Below the pieces are notes generated by a model. It had not been told where the DNA came from. It worked only from the letters and a program-made list of their open reading frames with translations, and did no database searches. Of a stretch of DNA of 64,000 nucleotides, positions 8,455 to 16,070 are shown in pieces. Source of the DNA: Maribacter aquivivus (GTDB lineage: Bacteria; Bacteroidota; Bacteroidia; Flavobacteriales; Flavobacteriaceae); NCBI RefSeq assembly GCF_900142175.1, contig NZ_FQZX01000002.1, positions 1,035,317 through 1,099,316 of the forward strand, in the 5' to 3' direction. Made by a program: the position numbers and the translations under genes. How positions within the stretch are numbered: the first letter of the stretch is position 1; each line of letters begins with the position of its first letter.

Positions 8455-9360
8455 TTAAAAATCGAAAGTCTTGCCATCATCGGCAAGCAGCACATTAGGA
8501 AAAATCGTTGAAGCCTCTTCTTTAAATAGCTCTATAGATTTATAACGCGTAGAATAATGACCTAATACTAAGGTTTTTACGTTTGCAGCTTTTGCTACTT
8601 TTGCAGCTTGCATTGCTGTTGCATGCTTCGTTTTCTTTGCCAATTCAGCTTCTGACTCTAAAAAGGTAGATTCATGATACAAAACATCAACATCTTTAAT
8701 TTTTGCAGCTAAGCTTTCATCATAAATAGTATCACTACAAAAGGCGTAAGATTTGGGCTTAGGCGGATCATAAGTCAATTCACTATTCCCAATTACCTCT
8801 CCATTGTCTAGAGTAATATCTTTACCATTTTTTATATTCTGGTAATAGGCTTTATCTATACCGTATTCCTCAACAGCTTCTATATTCAGCTTTCTATTTC
8901 CTACTTTCTCTCTAAATAAATAACCGTTCGTATAAATTCTATGATCTAATGGTATTGTAGTAACGCTGATTTTAGTATCCTCAAAAATAAGCTCAGACTC
9001 TTTACTTGTAAGTTCATGAAATAATAAAGGATAGTTCGTCCACGAATCGCCTAATTTCAAAAGCAATGTTATAACCTCCTTTATGCCCTTTGGTCCATAT
9101 ACATGAAGCTCCTTTTCTCTACCAAGTAATCTCATCGTAGAAATGAAACCCGGCAGACCAAAAAAATGGTCTCCATGAAGGTGCGAGATGAAAATATGAT
9201 TAATTCTTGAGAACTTTATTTTATGCCTTCTTAGTTCCACTTGTGTACCCTCACCACAATCAATTAACACAATATGGTTATTGATTTCTAGAACTTGAGA
9301 TGTTGGGTTCGTAAACGTTCTTGGTGTTGCCGCATAACAGCCCAATACAGTAAGATGCAT
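8455..9360 (-). CDS. rnz: Ribonuclease Z
   Basis: tRNA 3'-end endonuclease (tRNase Z, short form) of the metallo-beta-lactamase family, 301 residues. The zinc-binding motif FISHLHGDHFFGLPG lies near residue 60, with LIDCGEGTQVELRR just before it, SYAFCSDTIYDE (the Asp ligand) around 220, and LYHESTFL and LVLGHYSTRY (further His ligands) later. Start ATG at 9358-9360. It lies 35 nt downstream of the 110-residue gene and is probably co-transcribed with pyrB, a common flavobacterial order. A clear assignment. Confidence 0.95.
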   Translation of the reverse strand: MHLTVLGCYAATPRTFTNPTSQVLEINNHIVLIDCGEGTQVELRRHKIKFSRINHIFISHLHGDHFFGLPGFISTMRLLGREKELHVYGPKGIKEVITLLLKLGDSWTNYPLLFHELTSKESELIFEDTKISVTTIPLDHRIYTNGYLFREKVGNRKLNIEAVEEYGIDKAYYQNIKNGKDITLDNGEVIGNSELTYDPPKPKSYAFCSDTIYDESLAAKIKDVDVLYHESTFLESEAELAKKTKHATAMQAAKVAKAANVKTLVLGHYSTRYKSIELFKEEASTIFPNVLLADDGKTFDF

Positions 9361-9395
9361 ATTAATTTTATTCTATATTTTCTTGATATAGCTTG

Positions 9396-9728
9396 TTACA
9401 GCCCTAAATCGCGTTCAATTTCTTCCATTTCAACAACATCGCGTGCTTCTTGAAGTGAAGGAACTAAATTAATTTCTTCTGGCACATCATCATATGAGAC
9501 CTGATCAGATACCAATACAAATGACTTACCATTTTTCTTATGCTTTCTTGCTATTTCTAAAAATGAAATAACATTATAAGGCGTCAATTCTGAGAAACTC
9601 AATAAATCTAATACGAGATTATCATTCTTAAACTTGGCATATTCGTTCTCTAAATTTTCAAGAAAGCGTTCAATAGAATTTTTTTCTTGAGAGACGATAA
9701 TCAACGATCCTTCTTTAGTAAAAATCAT
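9396..9728 (-). CDS. Small STAS-like protein of the pyrB-rnz operon
   Basis: A 110-residue protein without a signal peptide or membrane helix. The alternating beta/alpha pattern (SLIIVSQE, NLVLDLLSF, SFVLVS) and NLVLDLLSFSELT, followed by a helix, resemble a STAS or anti-sigma-antagonist fold, but the phosphorylatable Ser is not clear. The family is conserved between pyrB and rnz in flavobacteria and is sometimes labelled 'ribonuclease Z' by neighbourhood alone, which the sequence does not support: there is no HxHxDH motif. It begins 1 nt after pyrB, so translation is coupled. Function unknown. Confidence 0.72.
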   Translation of the reverse strand: MIFTKEGSLIIVSQEKNSIERFLENLENEYAKFKNDNLVLDLLSFSELTPYNVISFLEIARKHKKNGKSFVLVSDQVSYDDVPEEINLVPSLQEARDVVEMEEIERDLGL

Positions 9729-9729
9729 A

Positions 9730-10656
9730 TCATTTAATTTTAGATGCTAACAAATATATCACTGCCATACGTATGGCTACTCCGTTTTCAACTTGATTTA
9801 AAATTATAGATTGTTTTGAATCAGCAACATCACTTGTAATTTCAACTCCCCTATTTATTGGTCCGGGGTGCATAATTACAATTTCTTTGTCTAAACTATC
9901 AAGCAACTTTTTATTGACTCCAAATTGCTGAGTGTATTCTCTTGTTGTTGGAAAATAAGATATATCTAATCTTTCGTTCTGTATACGTAGCATATTTGCC
10001 ACATCGCACCATTCTAATGCCTTTCTAAGATTAGTTTCAACACCTACACCTAAAGATTCTATATATTTAGGCAACAAAGTTTTAGGTCCACATACCTTAA
10101 CATTTGCTCCTTGTAATTTCAGAGCAAAAATATTTGAAAGCGCTACTCTTGAATGTAATATATCACCAACAATTACCACATTTTTACCAGCAACATCGCC
10201 AAGTTTTTCACGAATAGAGTAAGAATCTAATAATGCCTGTGTAGGGTGTTCGTGTGCCCCATCGCCCGCATTTACAATAGAAGCATTTACATGCTTTGAC
10301 AAGAATATACCCGCACCAGGATTTGGATGCCGCATGACCACCATATCTACTTTCATAGATAAAATGTTATTAACGGTATCTATTAAAGTTTCTCCTTTTT
10401 TTACTGATGATTGACTAGCAGAAAAATTAAGTACATCTGCAGATAGTCGTTTTTCTGCAAGCTCAAACGATAATTTAGTTCTGGTACTATTTTCAAAAAA
10501 TATATTGGCAATAGTGATATCACGAAGAGAAGGAACTTTTTTAATGGAGCGATTGATCACTTCCTTAAAATGATCTGCAGTTTCAAAAATAAGCTGAATA
10601 TCGGTTTCCTTTAGGTATTTAATTCCCAGTAAGTGTTTAACACTCAGTTCGCTCAT
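9730..10656 (-). CDS. pyrB: Aspartate carbamoyltransferase catalytic subunit
   Basis: Condenses carbamoyl phosphate and aspartate in the second step of pyrimidine biosynthesis. The 308-residue protein carries the carbamoyl-phosphate loop FFENSTRTKLSFE (STRT), HPTQALLDSYSI in the middle and the aspartate-loop region MHPGPINRGVEI near residue 265. No regulatory pyrI is adjacent; pyrR lies directly upstream with 4 nt between the genes. Length is standard for the unregulated, trimeric type. Ordinary housekeeping gene. Confidence 0.96.
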   Translation of the reverse strand: MSELSVKHLLGIKYLKETDIQLIFETADHFKEVINRSIKKVPSLRDITIANIFFENSTRTKLSFELAEKRLSADVLNFSASQSSVKKGETLIDTVNNILSMKVDMVVMRHPNPGAGIFLSKHVNASIVNAGDGAHEHPTQALLDSYSIREKLGDVAGKNVVIVGDILHSRVALSNIFALKLQGANVKVCGPKTLLPKYIESLGVGVETNLRKALEWCDVANMLRIQNERLDISYFPTTREYTQQFGVNKKLLDSLDKEIVIMHPGPINRGVEITSDVADSKQSIILNQVENGVAIRMAVIYLLASKIK

Positions 10657-10660
10657 TTTC

Positions 10661-11200
10661 TTATCTATTTACTAAATATATAATATCCTCCCCGTCATTT
10701 TCTTCCCACATCACCTTTACTTTTTCATCATTAATAGCATCTACTTGTCTACCTCTATAATTAGGTTGTATAGGTAAATGCCTACTAAATCTTCGGTCAA
10801 TTAAACACAACAGTTCTACATCTTTTGGTCTACCAAAAGACTGTAGAGCAGTCAAAGCCGCATTTATACTTCTACCGGTATAGAGAACATCATCTATTAA
10901 GACAACGTTCTTATCTTCTATTAAAAAATCAATTTTTGTTTTCGTAGCTTCTAAAGTCTTATCGCCTCTTCTAAAATCATCACGATAAAATGTGATATCT
11001 AAAAAGCCAAGATCAATTTGCTTTACTTTATATTCTTCTTTAAGAATCTTAGTTAAGCGTTGGGCAAGAAATTTACCCCTAGGTTGAATACCTATTAATA
11101 CCGTATTTTCAAAACTTAAATGGTTCTCAAGAAGCTGACAAGCCAATCTATGCAGGATGATATTTATTTCTTTTGAAGAGAGTAAAACTTTTTGACTCAT
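10661..11200 (-). CDS. pyrR: PyrR, pyrimidine operon regulator / uracil phosphoribosyltransferase family
   Basis: Phosphoribosyltransferase-fold protein with the PRPP loop VVLIDDVLYTGRSINAAL around residue 95. An in-frame GTG at 11207-11209 would add three residues, but the ATG at 11198-11200 gives MSQKVLLSSKEI, the family-like start and 179 residues. In Gram-positives PyrR attenuates the pyr mRNA. I see no clear anti-terminator/terminator pair between pyrR and pyrB (4 nt apart) or in the 113-bp leader, so here it may act mainly as a UPRTase or bind an unseen site. A TAnnTTTG-like element (minus strand, 11227-11234) lies upstream. Confidence 0.9.
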   Translation of the reverse strand: MSQKVLLSSKEINIILHRLACQLLENHLSFENTVLIGIQPRGKFLAQRLTKILKEEYKVKQIDLGFLDITFYRDDFRRGDKTLEATKTKIDFLIEDKNVVLIDDVLYTGRSINAALTALQSFGRPKDVELLCLIDRRFSRHLPIQPNYRGRQVDAINDEKVKVMWEENDGEDIIYLVNR

Positions 11201-11313
11201 AATTAACACCCGTGCTTTTAGCTAAACAAAAATAGATAATTCTATCTAAACTTTGACAGCTTAAATTAGGAAGTAAAATAGAATGAATAAATTTAGGTAC
11301 CTATCTGGGAAAT

Positions 11314-12042
11314 CTACAACCCTAGTATAGAGAAAAAAGCTTCTTTATGACTTTCACCAATAGGAATTCGCATATCGTTTATAACTATTCTATTGCGCTG
11401 AACAGTTTTAATATAATTTACATTTACTAGATAAGATTTATGCACTCTAAGAAACTGATTAGAAGGTAATTTACTCATAATCTCTTTAAAACTCATGAGT
11501 GTAAGAATGGTCTTGTTCGTATTGACAACGTGAATCTTTAAATAATCTTTTAGACCCTGTACATATTCAATTTGATCTAAATTGATTTTTATACTTTCAT
11601 ATTCTGCCTTTACAAAAATGAATTTTTTATCTACTGAATTATCGCCGGCCGATGAGAATACGTTTGCTTCCATAATAGTTTTTTGTTTTTTAGATATTAA
11701 ATCTTGTACTCGTGATACTGATTTTATAAAACGATGATATGGTATCGGCTTTACTAAATAATCAACTGCATTCAACTCAAACCCTTCAACGGCATATTGC
11801 GAATAGGCTGTTGTAAATATGAAAAATGGTCGATTATCTAAAGTGCCCATAAAATCGATTCCGTTAATTTGAGGCATTTCGATATCACAAAAAATTAAGT
11901 CGATTTTTTTCTCTTTTATATCGCTAATAGCATCTAACGGATTGGTGTATGTTTTTACCAAATCGATAAAATCTAGTTTTTCACAATAACCTGAAAGTAT
12001 TTCTATTGCTAATGGCTCATCATCTATAATTATACATTTCAT
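11314..12042 (-). CDS. LytTR-family response regulator
   Basis: Two-domain transcription regulator of 242 residues. The receiver domain has DD near the N-terminus, the phospho-acceptor in LIFCDIEMPQINGIDF (D53) and VDYLVKPI (Lys of the switch). The LytTR DNA-binding domain occupies about residues 140-242 (YVQGLKDYLKIHV, MSFKEIMSKLP, FLRVHKSYLVNV). Its ATG overlaps the kinase's TGA by 4 nt (ATGA), so it is the cognate partner of that kinase. Targets are unknown; the divergent DUF4270-OMP pair and its own operon are candidates. Confidence 0.93.
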   Translation of the reverse strand: MKCIIIDDEPLAIEILSGYCEKLDFIDLVKTYTNPLDAISDIKEKKIDLIFCDIEMPQINGIDFMGTLDNRPFFIFTTAYSQYAVEGFELNAVDYLVKPIPYHRFIKSVSRVQDLISKKQKTIMEANVFSSAGDNSVDKKFIFVKAEYESIKINLDQIEYVQGLKDYLKIHVVNTNKTILTLMSFKEIMSKLPSNQFLRVHKSYLVNVNYIKTVQRNRIVINDMRIPIGESHKEAFFSILGL

Positions 12043-13073
12043 AGGCTTGATTGTTTTTGGTAAATAGTTAATGACACTTCGTAATCTTTTCCGTCATTCT
12101 CAACTTCAAGATCATGTAACCCTGGGTAGATTAGCGTTAATTGGTTTCTAATATTTTCTAAACCAATACCAGAATTCTTTGTAGGCTCTCTAATAACCCC
12201 TATTTTATTCTTAACATTTAAAAAAACAGAGGTATCTGTAATAATCAAAGCAATTTTCACATAGGTTTTACCTTTATAGTCGGTACCATATTTAAAGGCA
12301 TTTTCAATAAAAGAAATAAATAGTAAGGGAGGTACTGCTCTTCCCCTGTCTTCTCCTGTTATTTTTAAAGAAACATTTTCACTATCAGATAATCGCAATC
12401 GCTGTAATTGAATGTAACTTTTTATATAATCTATTTCTTTGTTCAATGGTACCAAGTCTTTATCAGCCTCGTAAATCATATACCTCATTAACTCAGACAA
12501 ATCAACTATAGCCTCAGAAGTATCTGGTGATTTTTTTACCGAAAGCGCATAAATCGTATTAAGTGTATTGAATAAAAAATGCGGATTCAACTGCGCTTTT
12601 AAAAATTGAAGCTCAGACTTAATGTTTTCCTTTTCTACCGATAAGCGTAAATTTTCATTACGCTTCCATTCTACATATATTCTTAATATAGCACTAATTA
12701 CATAGGGTATCCCAAGATTTACGAACGATCTATAAATAGGCATATAACCAAAACCTCTTGGACGTTGAAAATCCATTATAAAGTTTTCCGGAAACTTTGG
12801 TTCGTAAAAGTGATTTAGCAGCATCACAGAAGCTACCAACAAACCCAATGAGACCAAAAGGTAAAACAGTACACTTTTTTTCAGCAGATACTCTGGCACT
12901 AAATAGAAGTAGTTGAAATAAAAAAGAACGATTATAACAATCAGCTTTGGAAAAACATCTAAAGGAATTGGTCTTGCATCGTTCAAAATCGGATAAAAAG
13001 TGAGTCCATATAACAATATCCATATACTAATATGAACAACTATTTGAACCCTATTTTTTATAATCGATTTCAT
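12039..13073 (-). CDS. LytS-like sensor histidine kinase (His_kinase family)
   Basis: Membrane histidine kinase of 344 residues with four predicted membrane helices in residues about 8-135, no large periplasmic sensor, then a cytoplasmic coiled linker. The kinase core begins with QLNPHFLFNTLNTIYAL (H165), followed by SFIENAFKYG (N box) and GIGLENIRNQL (G box). A TTG at 13101-13103 would extend the frame, but into the coding end of the upstream gene; the ATG at 13071-13073 lies 7 nt after that gene's stop and gives MKSIIKNRVQ, so I use it. With no extracellular domain, it may sense through the Kelch and DUF4907 proteins encoded upstream (inference). Confidence 0.9.
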   Translation of the reverse strand: MKSIIKNRVQIVVHISIWILLYGLTFYPILNDARPIPLDVFPKLIVIIVLFYFNYFYLVPEYLLKKSVLFYLLVSLGLLVASVMLLNHFYEPKFPENFIMDFQRPRGFGYMPIYRSFVNLGIPYVISAILRIYVEWKRNENLRLSVEKENIKSELQFLKAQLNPHFLFNTLNTIYALSVKKSPDTSEAIVDLSELMRYMIYEADKDLVPLNKEIDYIKSYIQLQRLRLSDSENVSLKITGEDRGRAVPPLLFISFIENAFKYGTDYKGKTYVKIALIITDTSVFLNVKNKIGVIREPTKNSGIGLENIRNQLTLIYPGLHDLEVENDGKDYEVSLTIYQKQSSL

Positions 13074-13080
13074 AAAGAAA

Positions 13081-13422
13081 TTAGCGCCTTGTCGCAATAG
13101 CAATATTTAATTCTGCTAAATCTGTTGGTAATAAAATTGGCGATTTACCTTCTTCTAATTTTGATATTACAAGATTTGCAGTTTTTAAGGCCTGAGCCTT
13201 GGTAGCAAATTTTTGCTTGCCCGGAAAACCTGGTATATATTCTTGTAGAATCACTATTTTTTCTCCTCTCATAATCTGATAGCCATAACCATCATTTAAA
13301 TCTACCACCTGACTATGAAAAGTTTGGTTTTCACTAGTGAAAGTTTGATTATAAATTGAATAGCTCAACACAAGTGCCAAAAATAAGACAAGTAAGACCC
13401 AATATTTTGCAGTCGAAATCAT
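13081..13422 (-). CDS. DUF4907-family membrane-anchored protein
   Basis: A 113-residue protein with one N-terminal hydrophobic helix (YWVLLVLFLALVLSYSI) and a small periplasmic domain containing GYGYQIMRGEKIVILQEYIP and an alanine-rich helix ending NLVISKLEEGK; this matches what I know of DUF4907. A GTG at 13450-13452 would add ten residues but lies inside a terminator-like hairpin, so the ATG at 13420-13422 is preferred. It sits between the Kelch lipoprotein and the LytS-type kinase, 7 nt before the latter. Function unknown; a link between the outer surface and the kinase is my inference. Confidence 0.75.
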   Translation of the reverse strand: MISTAKYWVLLVLFLALVLSYSIYNQTFTSENQTFHSQVVDLNDGYGYQIMRGEKIVILQEYIPGFPGKQKFATKAQALKTANLVISKLEEGKSPILLPTDLAELNIAIATRR

Positions 13423-13440
13423 AAATAAATGTTTAAAAAT

Positions 13441-13464
13441 GGGCCAATCCACACAGATTGACCC
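13441..13464 (-). terminator. Hairpin between the Kelch and DUF4907 genes (attenuator candidate)
   Basis: On the minus strand GGGTCAATC and GATTGGCCC form a nine-position stem with one mismatch around TGTGTG, followed by ATTTTTAAA. It lies 33 nt after the Kelch stop and 18 nt before the DUF4907 ATG, so it could terminate most transcripts and leave reduced read-through into the two-component system. Confidence 0.5.
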
Positions 13465-13496
13465 AAAAAATTAACAATTGCACTCACTATGAAAAA

Positions 13497-14489
13497 TTAA
13501 TCTTCCTCTTCGTACTCATCTTGAGGAAAGAATTCATCTAAATCATCTAGGTATAAAGTACCTGTTCTACCCATTCCTATAAATACACGACTTCCATTTG
13601 AAAATGCAATAGCATCTTGCCTTGTGGCACCTTCAAAAGACGTTTTTTGCTCCCACTCATCTGATGTAGGATCATACTCCCAAACTGTATTGGTTGCACC
13701 ACTTAATTCACCACATGCTATATAGCCGTAACCATTTAATGTAAAACCAACTGCATTACTTCTTTGAACAGCGTAATCATCTTCTTCATCCAAATCTAAT
13801 TTCTTTGTCCAGCTTTCTGTAGTTGGATCAAATACCCAAAAATCATCTAGATATACTCCGTTAGAAACTCCTGTTCCTAAATAGGTCAATCCATCAATGG
13901 TAAACGTTGTTGCCGACCTTCTTTTGTTTCCTCCAAAACCAACTAACTCTGTCCAAGTATCATTGCCAGGATTATATTTCCAGAAATCTTTTCTATCGTT
14001 CTCGCCATCATAGCCAGTACCTACGTAACCAAAGCCATTAGTACCAAAGCCAACTGCACTTCTTCTTGCCGTTGTTAACGACGCTATTTCTGTCCATGTA
14101 TTAGATGCTGTGTTATAGCTATAAAAATCTGTTAATTCATCTACCCCATCATAACCTGAGCCAATGTAACCAGTACCGTCTATTTCAAAACCTACTGCGG
14201 CGTTTCTTGCCACCCCAGGAAAATCTGCCTTTTGCGACCAATAATCACCTTCTATATCATATGCCCAAAATGAAGACAAATAATCATCTCCATCATAACC
14301 AACACCCATATAACCTACATTGTCAATTGTAAAGCCCGATATACTACTTCTTGGGCTACCATCAAATACAGATTTGTCTACCCAGTTTCCTAAATCGTCA
14401 TCGTCATCATCACTTGAACAACTTGTAATTACCATGGCCAATAGTGCCATACCAGTAATTTTGTACACATACGATTTTCTTTTATTCAT
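13497..14489 (-). CDS. Kelch-repeat surface lipoprotein
   Basis: Beta-propeller lipoprotein of 330 residues. The signal peptide ends ALLAMVITSC (Cys24) and is followed by SSDDDDDD, a strong Bacteroidota lipoprotein export signal that usually sends the protein to the outer face of the outer membrane. About six Kelch-type repeats of roughly 47 residues follow, each with GYxGxGYDG, a YDxxxNxW or equivalent, and a W..K/L segment. The acidic tail EEYEEED is also notable. Kelch propellers bind proteins or glycans. First gene of the operon with DUF4907, LytS-type kinase and LytTR regulator. Ligand unknown. Confidence 0.88.
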   Translation of the reverse strand: MNKRKSYVYKITGMALLAMVITSCSSDDDDDDLGNWVDKSVFDGSPRSSISGFTIDNVGYMGVGYDGDDYLSSFWAYDIEGDYWSQKADFPGVARNAAVGFEIDGTGYIGSGYDGVDELTDFYSYNTASNTWTEIASLTTARRSAVGFGTNGFGYVGTGYDGENDRKDFWKYNPGNDTWTELVGFGGNKRRSATTFTIDGLTYLGTGVSNGVYLDDFWVFDPTTESWTKKLDLDEEDDYAVQRSNAVGFTLNGYGYIACGELSGATNTVWEYDPTSDEWEQKTSFEGATRQDAIAFSNGSRVFIGMGRTGTLYLDDLDEFFPQDEYEEED

Positions 14490-14523
14490 TATTTTTTGTT
14501 TTAAGGTTCTTTCTTTTCAAGAT

Positions 14524-14551
14524 CAAATCTACTAGAGACCCTACTGTTCAA
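14524..14551 (-). promoter_or_regulatory. Promoter of the Kelch-LytS/LytTR operon
   Basis: On the minus strand TTG (14551-14549) and TAGATTTG (14531-14524) are 17 bp apart; the -7 element is a full TAnnTTTG match. The start codon is 35 bp downstream. Confidence 0.58.
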
Positions 14552-14703
14552 AAAAACACAATAGATTAAAATTGGTTTTTAACATACCAAACCTTTGTTT
14601 TCATCTACCAACACAAATTTTTCATTAATAGCTTAAATAACAGAGTTCATCCCTTAACATTCACGATTCGTCTATTCAGGTTTTTACAACCAAGCCTGGT
14701 ATT

Positions 14704-14711
14704 TAGTTTTG
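14704..14711 (+). promoter_or_regulatory. -7 element of the DUF4270-OMP operon
   Basis: TAGTTTTG is a full match to TAnnTTTG, 18 bp before the ATG at 14730. No TTG stands at the proper distance upstream, which would fit a promoter that needs an activator such as the divergent LytTR regulator (inference). Confidence 0.45.
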
Positions 14712-14729
14712 ATAAAAATTAAATACTAA

Positions 14730-16070
14730 ATGAAGGTGTTCTTAAACAAAGTACGTGCGCTCTACATGATTATGCTAGGCGGTTTCCTATCAATTGCTAT
14801 CATATCGTGTAGCGATGATATTTATAATGACTCAGAATTTGTTGCTGGTGAAACTTTTACCGATAGCAATGTTCGCCTTATACTAATTGACACATTAACC
14901 GTCAGTACTTCCACCATGAAGTTTGATAGTATTGTCACTTCAGAATCAACTAGAATACTTTTAGGAAAATACACCGACACCGTTTTCGGTACTGTTACAA
15001 CATCTAGCTATATGCAACTTTTACCCGAAACATACACTATTGACTCTGAAGCTATTTTCGACAGTATTGTCATGGTTATGGGATATGACAACTACTATTA
15101 TAATGATACGCTGCAGAAAAATAGTATACACATTAAAAAAATCAATGAAAATTTTAACCCAGTAGGTGATGATTTCTTCTATAACACAAGTAGTATAGGT
15201 TATGACGAAACCGACCTTGGTTTTTCTGAATATTACCCAAGACCATTATCTGGTGATTCAATTACTATTAAACTTGTAGATGATTTTGGTACAGATGTAT
15301 TTTCTCAACTTCAAGAAAAAAACATTGTAAACGCTGATGAGTATCGAGATTACTTTAAAGGTATTGGTCTAGTACCAGATGACATAGATAACGGAGCCAT
15401 CATAGGTTTTTCAAAATCTTCTGAAAACACTTATATGCGTTTATATTATAGTACAGATACTGAATACGAATCTGAGCAAGAATATCTTGATATACAAATA
15501 GATGGTACTACTACTCCTGTTCCATTTTTTAATAGAATTACAGCAGATGATCCTATTACTCCTTTGCAAACCTTAACTGATAGTAAGATAAATTTAGAAA
15601 GTTCAGATTCTAACAACCAAAGCTATATTCAGTCTGGTGTTGGTATTGCTATGCGTGTACAATTTCCCAGTATAACAAGTCTTTATGACATACCTGGTAG
15701 CGGAACTATTTTAGACGGAGTTTTGAAAATTAAACCAACAGCGCAATCTTATGATGACCATTTAAAACTTAGAGACACACTTGCCGTTTACGTGGTTGAT
15801 CAAAACAATGATTTAATTGAGACGCTAACATCTACTTCATTTGCTATTCTTAATAGAGATAATCAAGAATTTAATGACATCTACTATGAAATACCCATTG
15901 CCTATTATTTAGAAGAATTACAATTAAAAGATAGAGATATTGATGATGCTTTGATTCTGCTTCCTGCAGATTATAACTCTACGGTCGATAGATTTATTTT
16001 GAACGGAAACGGTAATGGCGAAAACGAAACAATTTTAGAATTAACATACGGTATATACGATGAAGATTAA
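14730..16070 (+). CDS. DUF4270-family lipoprotein
   Basis: A 446-residue lipoprotein. The signal sequence ends FLSIAIISC (Cys27) followed by SDD, an outer-surface export signal. The body is beta-rich with repeats such as KYTDTVFGTVTTSSYMQLLP (typical DUF4270 start), SIVMVMGYDNYYY, an FSKSSENTYMRLYY centre and LPADYNSTVDRFIL near the C-terminus. The family is widespread in Flavobacteriia and has no known biochemical role. It is followed, with an 11-nt overlap, by an outer-membrane protein, so the two probably form a surface complex. Divergent from the Kelch operon. Confidence 0.87.
   Translation: MKVFLNKVRALYMIMLGGFLSIAIISCSDDIYNDSEFVAGETFTDSNVRLILIDTLTVSTSTMKFDSIVTSESTRILLGKYTDTVFGTVTTSSYMQLLPETYTIDSEAIFDSIVMVMGYDNYYYNDTLQKNSIHIKKINENFNPVGDDFFYNTSSIGYDETDLGFSEYYPRPLSGDSITIKLVDDFGTDVFSQLQEKNIVNADEYRDYFKGIGLVPDDIDNGAIIGFSKSSENTYMRLYYSTDTEYESEQEYLDIQIDGTTTPVPFFNRITADDPITPLQTLTDSKINLESSDSNNQSYIQSGVGIAMRVQFPSITSLYDIPGSGTILDGVLKIKPTAQSYDDHLKLRDTLAVYVVDQNNDLIETLTSTSFAILNRDNQEFNDIYYEIPIAYYLEELQLKDRDIDDALILLPADYNSTVDRFILNGNGNGENETILELTYGIYDED

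Noticed and set aside
9396..9728. Small protein as a second ribonuclease Z
   Set aside because: It lacks the HxHxDH zinc motif and resembles a STAS fold instead.
12730..13023. 97-residue open frame inside the histidine kinase
   Set aside because: It is in another frame of a clear kinase gene, without any motif.
14490..14729. A small RNA or ORF between the Kelch and DUF4270 genes
   Set aside because: Only promoter elements are supported; open frames there are short shadows without conserved features.
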